From: JBEKYH01 sp049511115
GTDB taxonomy: Bacteria; Planctomycetota; Phycisphaerae; Tepidisphaerales; Tepidisphaeraceae
Assembly (NCBI GenBank): GCA_049511115.1
Contig: JBEKYH010000069.1
Location: forward strand, 1-14,436
Length of the DNA: 14,436 bases
Direction: 5' to 3'
Both the position numbers and the translations under genes were made by a program. The notes under the pieces are model-generated. The model did not search any database. It saw only the letters and a program-made list of their open reading frames with translations, and was not told where the DNA came from. Below are positions 1-7,099 of the stretch, in pieces (the stretch's first letter is position 1; the number at the start of each line of letters is the position of its first letter).

Positions 1-417
1 AGCTGCCGCGATCCTTATTGCATGGTGGGCTGCCCGGTCGGCTCGATCCGCCGCAAGAACGACTTGCAGATCATTATCGAAGATCACTGCGTGGGCTGCG
101 GGCGATGCTCGCAACAGTGCCCCTACGGCAACATTTCCATGCACGAGTTTGAGATTCAATTCACCGACCTTTCCACGGGCCAGAAGGTCAGCAAAAAGCA
201 GCCCAAGGCGACGGTCTGCGATCTGTGCGACGATCAATGCCTGGGCGAAAACGAGGACCCAAGCTGCGTCTATGCCTGCCCCCATGATGCGGCGCATCGC
301 GTGGACGGGCAGTCGTTCTTCGATGACTTGCTGAAGGGGCAGGACAACAAGAACGGCGACAAGTCAAAGGCAGTCACGGCGGCGGGTCAGGGCGCGGCGG
401 CTACAGCCAAAGGATGA
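1..417 (+). CDS. Multi-cluster [4Fe-4S] ferredoxin-type electron-transfer protein, C-terminal part (5' end outside window)
   Basis: The reading frame is open from base 1, so the gene begins upstream; the ATG at 22 is internal because cysteines of a cluster lie before it. Visible cysteine groups: C2, C7 and C11-Pro of the first motif (SCRDPYCMVGCP), then CVGCGRCSQQCP, then CDLCDDQC followed by a CxxxCP about 15 residues on. This spacing is that of ferredoxin-like subunits carrying three or four [4Fe-4S] clusters, as in DmsB/NrfC/HycB-type electron carriers. The last ~35 residues are Lys/Ala/Gly-rich and look disordered. I recall similar CRDPYCMVGCP domains at the C-terminus of longer proteins with cyclic-nucleotide-binding or flavin domains, but that part is not visible here. 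The stop is 3 bases before the next gene, a heme-b-type membrane protein, so it probably passes electrons to or from that partner. Confidence 0.85.
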   Translation, partial: SCRDPYCMVGCPVGSIRRKNDLQIIIEDHCVGCGRCSQQCPYGNISMHEFEIQFTDLSTGQKVSKKQPKATVCDLCDDQCLGENEDPSCVYACPHDAAHRVDGQSFFDDLLKGQDNKNGDKSKAVTAAGQGAAATAKG

Positions 418-420
418 ATC

Positions 421-1332
421 GTGCGACTGAATCGAGATAGCCGGGGATGGATTATCGTTTGTCTGCTGCTCCTCGCGGCGGCGACTGTCTTTTACGTTCC
501 CTACGCCATCGACGCGCGCAAGACGGGCGGGCCGTCAGGCGGCTCGTGGTATGGAATCATTTTCGGTTCGGCCGGTTCGGCGATGATGCTCTTCGCTCTC
601 TTGTTAGGGTTGAAGAAGCGCGTGCGGACCATGCGCATCGGCCGCGCTTATCACTGGATGCAGGGGCATGTGTGGCTCGGGCTGCTGGCGTATCCGATTA
701 TTCTCTTCCACAGCGGCTTTCGCTGGGGCGGCCCCTTTACAGAAATCCTCATGTGGCTGTTCACGATTGTCGTGGTCAGCGGCATCCTCGGCATTGTTAT
801 TCAGCAGTACATGCCGCCGAAAATTTTGCACGAAGTGCAATTCGAGACCATTTACGAGCAGATTGACCACGTCGTAGACCAGCTTCAGCAGGAAGCCCAG
901 TCCATTATTGATGGCATCAATTCCGCCGGCGGCGGGGAGGCGTTTGAGGTGGAGGTGATGCCCGCCGGCAAAACGACGGCCACATTAGCCACCACGGGTC
1001 TAAAGGCCGCCCAGACAGTGACCGATTTCTACAACGCCCACGTGAAGCCTTATCTGGCGAGAAAAATTCCCGTGCAGACGCGGCTCGGCAGCGAGTTGGC
1101 GGCGCAGGTCGCTTTCGACCAGGTGCGCACGGCCATTCCGCGGGCCCTTCACGAGCCGCTGAACGACCTGGCTTCCATCGTCGAGGAGCGGCGGCAACTG
1201 GCCATGCAAAAGCGCATGCACCATGTCCTGCACGGCTGGCTGATTGCACATATACCCCTCAGCTACGCGCTGATGGTTCTGGCGGCGTGCCACGCGGTGG
1301 TTGCGCTGCGATACGTCCGGCCGCATTGGTAA
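421..1332 (+). CDS. Membrane protein with predicted bis-heme b core (ferric reductase / cytochrome b-like), partner of the Fe-S protein
   Basis: 303 residues starting at GTG 421. AAAGGA (409-414) lies 6 bases upstream and overlaps the TGA of the Fe-S gene, indicating translational coupling. Five hydrophobic helices at about 9-29, 45-64, 80-98, 108-129 and 273-296. Histidines at 83 and 97 in the third helix and at 277 and 291 in the last helix are each 14 residues apart. That is the geometry of two stacked b hemes held by two helices, as in ferric reductases and NADPH oxidases. Extra histidines (78, 267, 268, 271) cluster at the helix ends. Between helices 4 and 5 is a hydrophilic region of ~140 residues, partly coiled-coil-like, with no motif I recognise. 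Likely role: transmembrane electron transfer with the upstream [4Fe-4S] protein. The exact family and electron donor/acceptor are unknown to me; heme binding is inferred from the His spacing. Confidence 0.7.
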   Translation: MRLNRDSRGWIIVCLLLLAAATVFYVPYAIDARKTGGPSGGSWYGIIFGSAGSAMMLFALLLGLKKRVRTMRIGRAYHWMQGHVWLGLLAYPIILFHSGFRWGGPFTEILMWLFTIVVVSGILGIVIQQYMPPKILHEVQFETIYEQIDHVVDQLQQEAQSIIDGINSAGGGEAFEVEVMPAGKTTATLATTGLKAAQTVTDFYNAHVKPYLARKIPVQTRLGSELAAQVAFDQVRTAIPRALHEPLNDLASIVEERRQLAMQKRMHHVLHGWLIAHIPLSYALMVLAACHAVVALRYVRPHW

Positions 1333-1407
1333 GAACGATACATTTTTGGGAATGGGAAAGGGGCTTTCCTCTCCTTCCCTCGAACCGGGGATTGCGAACT
1401 CTACATC

Positions 1408-1411
1408 GAGG
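1408..1411 (+). promoter_or_regulatory. Ribosome binding site of tkt
   Basis: GAGG followed by 8 bases and ATG at 1420; it supports this start over later in-frame ATGs. Confidence 0.6.
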
Positions 1412-1419
1412 ATCATCTC

Positions 1420-3564
1420 ATGAGCGCCACACCTGCCGATCTTGAAAAAGCAATGGAATACAAAGCCGTCAACACCATCCGCGGCCTAGCGATGGACGCC
1501 GTCCAGGCCGCCAAGAGCGGACATCCCGGCACGCCCATGGCCATGGCGCCGGTGGCTTACCAGCTTTGGAATCACCATCTGCGCTTTGATCCCAATGATC
1601 CGATCTGGCCGAATCGCGACCGGTTCGTGCTGTCGATGGGGCATGCCTCGATGCTGCTTTATTCGATGCTGCACCTCACGCAGGTGAAGGCCGTCAACAG
1701 CAAGTACGAGTGCGTCGGTGAAGTGTCGGTGAAGCTCGACGACATCAAGAAATTCCGCCAGCTCGACAGCAAATGTCCGGGCCACCCGGAGTATCGCTGG
1801 ACGAGCGGCATCGAGACAACCACCGGGCCACTGGGCCAGGGGTTTGCCACCAGCGTCGGCATGGCGATTGGCGGCAAGTGGCTGGCGGGCACCTACAACA
1901 AGCCGGGCCTGGAGATGTTTAACTATCGCATCTACGCCCTGGGCGGCGACGGGTGCATGATGGAAGGCGCGGCGTCGGAAGCGGCCAGTCTCGCGGGGCG
2001 ACTGTGCCTGGATAATCTCTGCTGGATTTACGACAACAACAAGATCAGCATCGAAGGCAACACCGAATGGTCCTTCAATGAGGATGTCGCCACCCGTTTC
2101 ATCGGTTACGGATGGAATGTCACGCGCGTTGGCGACGCCAACGATCTGGCCATGCTCAAGCGCGCCTTCGACAACGCCAAGGGCACGCCCGGCCGTCCGA
2201 CGTTGATTATCGTGGATAGCCACATCGCCTACGGCGCTCCCACCCTGGAAGGCTCGCACAAGGCGCATGGCGCTCCGCTCGGCGACGCGGAGATCGAGGG
2301 GGCCAAGGCGTTTTATGGCTTCCCGCCCAAGGAGAAATTCTACGTTCCCGACGGCGTTTACGACGTTTTCAAGAACGGCATGGCCAAGCGCGGCGCGGAC
2401 CTGCGCGACGCCTGGATGAAGCAGTACGACGAATACAAAGCCAAGTACCCTGATCTGGCGGATCAACTGCTTAAGATTCAGCGGCGCGAGTTGCCGGCCG
2501 GGTGGGAAAAGGCACTGCCGGTCTATCCGCCCGACGCCAAGGGCAAAGCCGGCCGCCAGTGCTCGAGCGAAGTGCTGAATGCCTTGGCCAAGCCGATTCC
2601 GTGGCTCATTGGCGGGTCAGCCGATTTGGCGCCGTCCACGCTCACTCGCCTTGGCCCGCCCAGCGAGAAGGACGGCAATACGTTCGGCGATTTCGGCCCT
2701 GACGGGCACAGTGTCAACGAGCACGGCCCCAAGGCGCTTTCCTGGTCCGGCCGTAACCTCCACTTCGGCGTGCGCGAGTTGGCGATGGGCGCCTGCCTCA
2801 ACGGCATGGCCCTCACGAAAGTGCGCGCCTACGGCAGCGGCTTCTTCGTCTTCTCCGATTTTTCGCGCCCGACGATTCGCCTGGCGGCCCTGATGGAGAT
2901 TCCCGTCATCTACATTTTCACGCACGATTCCATCGGCGTGGGCGAAGACGGCCCGACGCACCAGCCCATCGAGCATCTCGCCAGCCTGCGGGCCATCCCC
3001 GGATTGGTTACTTTGCGGCCCGGCGACGCCAACGAAGTCTCCGAGGCGTGGCGGGTCATCATGGCAATTCAGCATCATCCGGTGGTGTTGGTCCTTTCGC
3101 GCCAGGAGATGCCGACGCTGGACCGGACCAAGTACGCCGCCGCTTCGGGCGTGGCTAAAGGCGCGTATGTCGTCGGATGCGCCTCGCCAGACGGAAAGCC
3201 CGATGTCATCCTCATGGGCACCGGCACGGAATTGGGCCTGTGCGTATCGGCACATGAAAAATTAGTCGCCGAAGGCATCAAGTCGCGCGTCGTGTCGATG
3301 CCAAGCTGGGAACTGTTCGAACACCAGGACCAGGCGTATCACGACAGCGTTCTGCCGCCCGGCACAACCGCCCGCGTCAGCGTCGAAGCCGCCGGCACGT
3401 TCGGCTGGCACAAGTACGTCGGCATGCACGGCGCCACCATTGGCATGAAAACCTTCGGCGCGTCGGCGCCGCTGGCTGAACTGAGCAAGAAGTTCGGATT
3501 CAGCACCGAAGCGGTGGTTGCCGCGGCGAAGGCGCAGATTGCGCAGGCGAAAGGCGCGAAATAA
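1420..3564 (+). CDS. tkt: Transketolase
   Basis: 714 residues, slightly longer than the usual ~660-670. Thiamine-diphosphate enzyme that moves two-carbon ketol units between sugar phosphates in the pentose phosphate pathway. Visible: the N-terminal region with SGHPGTPM (33-40) and GHAS (H75), the ThDP motif GDG (176-178) ending in DNN (~205-207), HFGVRE with the catalytic Glu near 453, and the transketolase signature HDSIGVGEDGPTHQP (502-516). A C-terminal domain includes MPSWELFEHQ. A ~20-residue segment rich in charged residues (about 96-118, after LTQVKAVNSK) accounts for part of the extra length. Start ATG 1420 has GAGG at 1408-1411, 8 bases upstream. The gene is followed by a hairpin terminator at 3576-3606. 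The 87-base gap before it holds a weak GGAAAG/CTTTCC hairpin but no promoter I can defend, so it may be transcribed with the genes upstream or independently. Confidence 0.97.
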   Translation: MSATPADLEKAMEYKAVNTIRGLAMDAVQAAKSGHPGTPMAMAPVAYQLWNHHLRFDPNDPIWPNRDRFVLSMGHASMLLYSMLHLTQVKAVNSKYECVGEVSVKLDDIKKFRQLDSKCPGHPEYRWTSGIETTTGPLGQGFATSVGMAIGGKWLAGTYNKPGLEMFNYRIYALGGDGCMMEGAASEAASLAGRLCLDNLCWIYDNNKISIEGNTEWSFNEDVATRFIGYGWNVTRVGDANDLAMLKRAFDNAKGTPGRPTLIIVDSHIAYGAPTLEGSHKAHGAPLGDAEIEGAKAFYGFPPKEKFYVPDGVYDVFKNGMAKRGADLRDAWMKQYDEYKAKYPDLADQLLKIQRRELPAGWEKALPVYPPDAKGKAGRQCSSEVLNALAKPIPWLIGGSADLAPSTLTRLGPPSEKDGNTFGDFGPDGHSVNEHGPKALSWSGRNLHFGVRELAMGACLNGMALTKVRAYGSGFFVFSDFSRPTIRLAALMEIPVIYIFTHDSIGVGEDGPTHQPIEHLASLRAIPGLVTLRPGDANEVSEAWRVIMAIQHHPVVLVLSRQEMPTLDRTKYAAASGVAKGAYVVGCASPDGKPDVILMGTGTELGLCVSAHEKLVAEGIKSRVVSMPSWELFEHQDQAYHDSVLPPGTTARVSVEAAGTFGWHKYVGMHGATIGMKTFGASAPLAELSKKFGFSTEAVVAAAKAQIAQAKGAK

Positions 3565-3575
3565 CCCCATTCCGC

Positions 3576-3606
3576 AACGGCGGAGGTGTCACAACTCCGC
3601 CGTTTT
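3576..3606 (+). terminator. Rho-independent-type terminator after tkt
   Basis: Perfect 10-bp stem AACGGCGGAG (3576-3585) / CTCCGCCGTT (3595-3604) with a 9-base loop, followed by a short run giving TTTT (3603-3606). It sits 11 bases after the tkt stop. The T-run is short, so termination efficiency is uncertain. Confidence 0.7.
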
Positions 3607-3612
3607 CGGTGA

Positions 3613-3618
3613 TAGAAT
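3613..3618 (+). promoter_or_regulatory. Possible -10 element (TAGAAT) just upstream of the 90-residue gene
   Basis: TAGAAT ends 7 bases before the ATG at 3626, and there is no Shine-Dalgarno sequence between. If used, the transcript would start at or next to the ATG. The -35 position overlaps the tkt terminator and is a poor match, so this is a weak candidate, supported mainly by its likeness to the folC promoter arrangement. Confidence 0.3.
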
Positions 3619-3625
3619 CAGATAG

Positions 3626-3898
3626 ATGGCCACGGTAATGGAAGCCGACATCTTCGGCCGCGTCATTGATCCGTCCAATCCCTCATTTACGCCGGATGTG
3701 GCCAGGGGCATCTTGCAGCTTGGCTATGCGGATTTGGATCGCGCCCGTCTTGCTGAATTGGCGACCAAATCCAACGACGGCACCTTGACGGTGGACGAGC
3801 GACGCGAAATGGAAGGATACGTATTTGTGAGTGACGTACTGGCTTTGCTTAAATCCAAAGCAAGGCTTTCGCTGAAAAGGCACTCACCCGCCGCTTGA
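3626..3898 (+). CDS. Small conserved-looking protein of unknown function (90 aa)
   Basis: 90 residues, soluble, predicted mostly helical, with no cysteines, no membrane segment and no signal peptide. Visible features: an N-terminal IFGRVIDP, a middle acidic stretch GTLTVDERREMEGY (~53-66), then VSDVLALLKSKARLSLKR near the C-terminus with a basic end. I recall short proteins of this pattern (GTLTxDE..E..Y...LALLxSKARxSLK) in planctomycetes and related environmental bacteria, usually immediately upstream of an HNH endonuclease gene. No HNH gene follows here: only 40-55 bases separate it from the NHL lipoprotein. Function unknown; an antitoxin-like or regulatory role would be speculation. The ATG at 3626 has no clear ribosome site, consistent with a leaderless start. 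Coding status rests on codon-like composition and the remembered family, not on a search. Confidence 0.7.
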   Translation: MATVMEADIFGRVIDPSNPSFTPDVARGILQLGYADLDRARLAELATKSNDGTLTVDERREMEGYVFVSDVLALLKSKARLSLKRHSPAA

Positions 3899-3953
3899 CG
3901 CCTCGGAATATCCCTGCCCCGCCGCGAGTTTTCATTGCATGGAGACCATCGGA

Positions 3954-5945
3954 ATGTCCACGTCCGTAACTCGCGCAGCCACAGCATTGGTCTGCGCCGC
4001 ACTCGTCTTTTTGGCTTCCTGCTCGTCGTCCGGCGACATGGCCTTCGGCCAGGACAACGTCAAAGCCCCCGAATTCACCCCCGGGCTTGATTGGCTCAAC
4101 GTCGATCGCCCGCTCACATTGCAATCCCTCCGCGGCAAAGTCGTCGTTCTCGATTTCTGGACCTTCTGCTGCATCAACTGCATGCACATCATTCCCGACC
4201 TACACCGCCTCGAAGCCAAATACGGCGACTCGCTCGTTGTCATCGGCGTTCACTCGGCCAAGTTCGCGACCGAAAAGGGAACCGACAATATTCGCAACGC
4301 CATCCTTCGCTACGGCATAACTCATCCGGTCGTGAACGATCACGATTTTCAGATTTGGAATTCCTACGGCGTCAACGCCTGGCCGACGCTGGTGCTGATC
4401 GACCCGGACGGCAACGTCGTCGGCTCGCACGGAGGCGAAGGGCCCTACGACGCGTTCGATCAGCCGATCTCCGATCTGATTCGCCAGTTTGACGCCAAGG
4501 GGAAGATGAATCGCACGCCGCTTGCGCTGCACCTGGAAAGGGACAAAGCGCCGCCCAGCCCGCTGCAATTTCCCGGCAAGCTCGTCGCCGCCGGCGGCAA
4601 ACTCTATGTCTCGGATTCCAGTCACAACCGGATTGTCATCCTGAATGAGAGCGACGGATCGGTTGTTGATGTCATCGGCAGCGGCTCGGCGGGCTTCAAG
4701 GACGGCGCGTTTGCCGATGCACAATTCCAGCGACCCCAGGGACTGGCGCTCAACGGGCAAACCCTGTACGTTGCCGATACCGAGAATCATTCCATCCGCG
4801 CGATCGACCTGGCCAATCGCCGCGTGACCACGCTTGCCGGCACCGGCCATCAGGCGACGCAATTCAATATTCCCGGCCAGGGCACGCAAGTCAGCCTGAA
4901 TTCTCCGTGGGACTTGGTCTTCCACGACGGCACGCTTTATATCGCCATGGCCGGCATGCACCAGATTTGGAGCCTCGACACGCGCACGCAACTGGCCGCG
5001 CCTTACGCGGGAAGCTCCGTCGAAAACATCGCCGACGGCCCGCTCCCGCAGGCGGCGCTCGCCCAACCCAGCGGACTAACCACTGATGGCACGCATCTTT
5101 ATTCGGCCGACAGTGAGACGAGTTCCGTCCGGTCCATCGACCTGGATTCCAGCGGTTCAGTAACCACCATCGTCGGTCACGGCCTCTTCGACTTCGGCGA
5201 CGCCGACGGCGCGCGGAAGGATGTTCTGTTGCAGCATCCGCTCGGCGTGCTCTTTCACGACGGCCTGCTCTATGTGGCCGACACGTATAACAACAAGATC
5301 AAAACGATTGATCCGGCTACGGGAACCGCCCACACGCTCATCGGCACGGGCCAGGCGGGTTTCGCCGACGGCCCGGCCCGAGCGGCGACCCTCAACGAAC
5401 CCGGTGGACTCGCTTTCGACGGCGGGAAAGTTTTCATCGCCGACACCAACAACCATCTCATTCGTGTTTACGATCCCGCGACGAAGCTGGTAAGTACCCT
5501 CAAAATCGCCGGTGCGGAAAAGCTTTTGGAGCCGGTCCAGCCGATGCCGTTTTCGGGTACGGCAGTGGCGCTTCCATCCCAGCGCGTCGCGCCCGGAACA
5601 GGCCAGATCACGGTGAATGTGAGCGTCCCCAAGGGCTTTGCCCTCAACGCCGCCGCGCCGTTTTACATCGGGGCGGGAGTTGATGATGGAAAGATCGTTC
5701 AATTGTCCGGCGACTGGGCCGGCAAGAACGTCGTGAATCCAACCTTTCCCCTGAACATCCCCGCGAATTTCAACGAGGGCGGCGCGCACGCGACGATTGA
5801 TCTGGTCGTTTACTATTGTGAGTCGGAGCGGGAGAGCGTGTGCCTTGTGAAACGCCTGCGTTTTATCGTGCCCATTGAAGTCACGCCGCTGACGGCGGTG
5901 AGCGCGGTCAATGTCGATGTGAATCTAACTGCTCCAGGCCGCTAA
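3954..5945 (+). CDS. Thioredoxin-like / NHL-repeat lipoprotein (NHLRC2-type)
   Basis: 663 residues from ATG 3954, chosen over ATG 3939 because GGAG (3941-3944) lies 9 bases upstream of 3954 and because this start gives a compact lipoprotein signal peptide: a hydrophobic core (~9-20) and lipobox LASC with Cys23. Next is a thioredoxin-fold domain (~36-180) with WTFCCINC (CxxC = Cys73/Cys76) and the cis-proline segment NAWPT (Pro144). Then come several NHL repeats (~205-530) of the form YVADTxNHxIRxxD, predicted to form a beta-propeller, and a C-terminal beta domain containing VVYYCESERESVC. This domain order and the CCINC motif match animal NHLRC2 and its bacterial homologues. Predicted site: anchored to a membrane facing the periplasm. 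Likely role: thiol-disulfide or peroxide-linked chemistry with a propeller for partner binding; the substrate is unknown. The end overlaps convergent pgpA by 21 bases. Confidence 0.9.
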   Translation: MSTSVTRAATALVCAALVFLASCSSSGDMAFGQDNVKAPEFTPGLDWLNVDRPLTLQSLRGKVVVLDFWTFCCINCMHIIPDLHRLEAKYGDSLVVIGVHSAKFATEKGTDNIRNAILRYGITHPVVNDHDFQIWNSYGVNAWPTLVLIDPDGNVVGSHGGEGPYDAFDQPISDLIRQFDAKGKMNRTPLALHLERDKAPPSPLQFPGKLVAAGGKLYVSDSSHNRIVILNESDGSVVDVIGSGSAGFKDGAFADAQFQRPQGLALNGQTLYVADTENHSIRAIDLANRRVTTLAGTGHQATQFNIPGQGTQVSLNSPWDLVFHDGTLYIAMAGMHQIWSLDTRTQLAAPYAGSSVENIADGPLPQAALAQPSGLTTDGTHLYSADSETSSVRSIDLDSSGSVTTIVGHGLFDFGDADGARKDVLLQHPLGVLFHDGLLYVADTYNNKIKTIDPATGTAHTLIGTGQAGFADGPARAATLNEPGGLAFDGGKVFIADTNNHLIRVYDPATKLVSTLKIAGAEKLLEPVQPMPFSGTAVALPSQRVAPGTGQITVNVSVPKGFALNAAAPFYIGAGVDDGKIVQLSGDWAGKNVVNPTFPLNIPANFNEGGAHATIDLVVYYCESERESVCLVKRLRFIVPIEVTPLTAVSAVNVDVNLTAPGR

Positions 5946-6413
5946 TCCGCGCAGCACAATCTGGCAGAGTATGTTCGCGTAGACGGCAGCGGCGAGGTCG
6001 TCGAAAAGAATTCCCCATCCCCCGGGAAGTTTCTCCAGTTGCCGCGCCGGCGGCGGCTTGGTCACGTCAAACAATCGAAACGCCGCGAACGCCACGGCAA
6101 GCGTGAGCAGCAAACCGCCGCCGGTCCGCGGCGGCAAAAACAAAAGCGTAAGGCAAATCCCCGCCGCTTCATCGAGAACAAACGGGCCGGGATCTTTGCG
6201 GCCAAAATCCTCGACCGCATAATTTCCTATCACCACCGCGAGAACAGAAAAAACCACAAGACCGCCGGCGAGGATTGTTTCCCATAGCGAGGAATCAGGC
6301 CCGGCCGCGCGCAAAACCGGATACAAAATAATCACCGTCGCCAGGCTCCCCCACGTCCCCGGCGCTCCCGGCAGCATTCCCGCTCCGAACATCGTGGCGA
6401 TCCAACGGCGCAA
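5925..6413 (-). CDS. pgpA: Phosphatidylglycerophosphatase A, TTG start
   Basis: 162 residues from TTG 6413. Removes the phosphate from phosphatidylglycerophosphate to give phosphatidylglycerol at the inner membrane. Family marks: LPGAPGTWGSL (~14-24), an Asp-Glu pair (VLDEAAG, 81-82), FRLFDVTKPPP (112-122), LPGGWGILFDD (129-139). Several hydrophobic helices. The frame is open further upstream (ATG at 6548), but that would put 45 residues of non-homologous, Arg/Ser-rich sequence in front and overlap pgsA by 125 bases. TTG 6413 has AGGAG (6421-6425) 7 bases upstream, which overlaps the pgsA stop codon, and it gives the usual length (E. coli PgpA is ~170 residues). ATG 6392 is a second possibility with no ribosome site. 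It follows pgsA directly, so two consecutive steps of one pathway are translationally coupled. Confidence 0.9.
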   Translation of the reverse strand: MRRWIATMFGAGMLPGAPGTWGSLATVIILYPVLRAAGPDSSLWETILAGGLVVFSVLAVVIGNYAVEDFGRKDPGPFVLDEAAGICLTLLFLPPRTGGGLLLTLAVAFAAFRLFDVTKPPPARQLEKLPGGWGILFDDLAAAVYANILCQIVLRGLAAWSS

Positions 6414-6420
6414 TCGCTTT

Positions 6421-6425
6421 CTCCT
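6421..6425 (-). promoter_or_regulatory. Ribosome binding site deciding the pgpA start
   Basis: AGGAG on the minus strand, overlapping the TAG stop of pgsA (6424-6426) and 7 bases from TTG 6413. It argues for the TTG start and for coupling of pgpA translation to pgsA termination. Confidence 0.7.
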
Positions 6426-7080
6426 ATCGCTTTTGCTGGTAGAGCGCCATCGCGCGTTGGATATACAGCAGCCCGCTGATGACGGTGATGGCAATGGTGA
6501 TCCAGATGCAAATCCCACGAAACGCGCCCGCCCAGCCGTCGAATGCATTGGCCACGAGCCACGGCAGATAATTGACGTAAACCAGAATCACCAGGATCGT
6601 CACCGACTGGCACACCATCTTGAGTTTGCCGCTGAACGCCGCCCCGAAATTCTGCCCCTCCCCCTCGCTGCTCCCGCGCAGGCTCGTCACCAGCAATTCC
6701 CGCGCGAGAATCACCACCACCATCCACGGCGCCACGCCGGTGATGGTTTTCACATTCTGCGGCACATCGAACGGATTATGCGAGGGGATCGTGAAATTTT
6801 TTCCCGCGAAGAAAATGAAACTCCCCAGCACCAGAACCTTATCCACGAATGGATCGACCACCCTTCCAAACGCCCCCTCCACTTTCCATCGCCGCGCCAG
6901 ATAGCCGTCGAGAAAATCGGTGAACAGCGCCACCAGGTAAACGAGGAAGGCAATGTTCAGCCACTTGGGATCGCCGTGCTTGCCGGAAACGTCGTACTGG
7001 AAATAGGACAACATGCCGAAAAACACCGCCGCCAGAACCAGGCGCAGCGCGGTCAAGGCGTTAGGCACGTGGCGAAACAT
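6424..7080 (-). CDS. pgsA: CDP-diacylglycerol--glycerol-3-phosphate 3-phosphatidyltransferase
   Basis: 218 residues, somewhat longer than the ~180-190 of typical PgsA, mainly through loops between helices. Inner-membrane enzyme that joins glycerol 3-phosphate to CDP-diacylglycerol, producing phosphatidylglycerophosphate, the substrate of the downstream PgpA. The CDP-alcohol phosphotransferase motif is complete: D55-x2-D58-G59-x2-A62-R63-x8-G72-x3-D76-x3-D80. The start MFRHVPNALTALRL matches the usual N-P-N-x-L-T-x-x-R opening of the family. Several hydrophobic helices follow. It starts 19 bases after the rimO stop with no strong Shine-Dalgarno sequence, suggesting read-through translation from rimO. 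A segment near residues 95-135 between helices is unusually long. Other CDP-alcohol phosphotransferases (e.g. PssA) are less likely because of the adjacent pgpA. Confidence 0.93.
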   Translation of the reverse strand: MFRHVPNALTALRLVLAAVFFGMLSYFQYDVSGKHGDPKWLNIAFLVYLVALFTDFLDGYLARRWKVEGAFGRVVDPFVDKVLVLGSFIFFAGKNFTIPSHNPFDVPQNVKTITGVAPWMVVVILARELLVTSLRGSSEGEGQNFGAAFSGKLKMVCQSVTILVILVYVNYLPWLVANAFDGWAGAFRGICIWITIAITVISGLLYIQRAMALYQQKR

Positions 7081-7099
7081 GTCGTGTTGAATTGTAAGG

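Noticed and set aside
1348..1379. GGGAA...GGAAAG-GGG-CTTTCC...TTCCC hairpin between the membrane protein gene and tkt
   Set aside because: Stem is short and interrupted, with no T-run following; too weak to call a terminator or a regulator.
1486..2466. 326-residue open frame on the minus strand inside tkt
   Set aside because: Antisense shadow of a high-GC, strongly conserved transketolase gene; no recognisable domain, no ribosome site.
6414..6548. Upstream extension of pgpA to ATG 6548
   Set aside because: Would overlap pgsA by 125 bases with low-complexity Arg/Ser-rich sequence not seen in PgpA.
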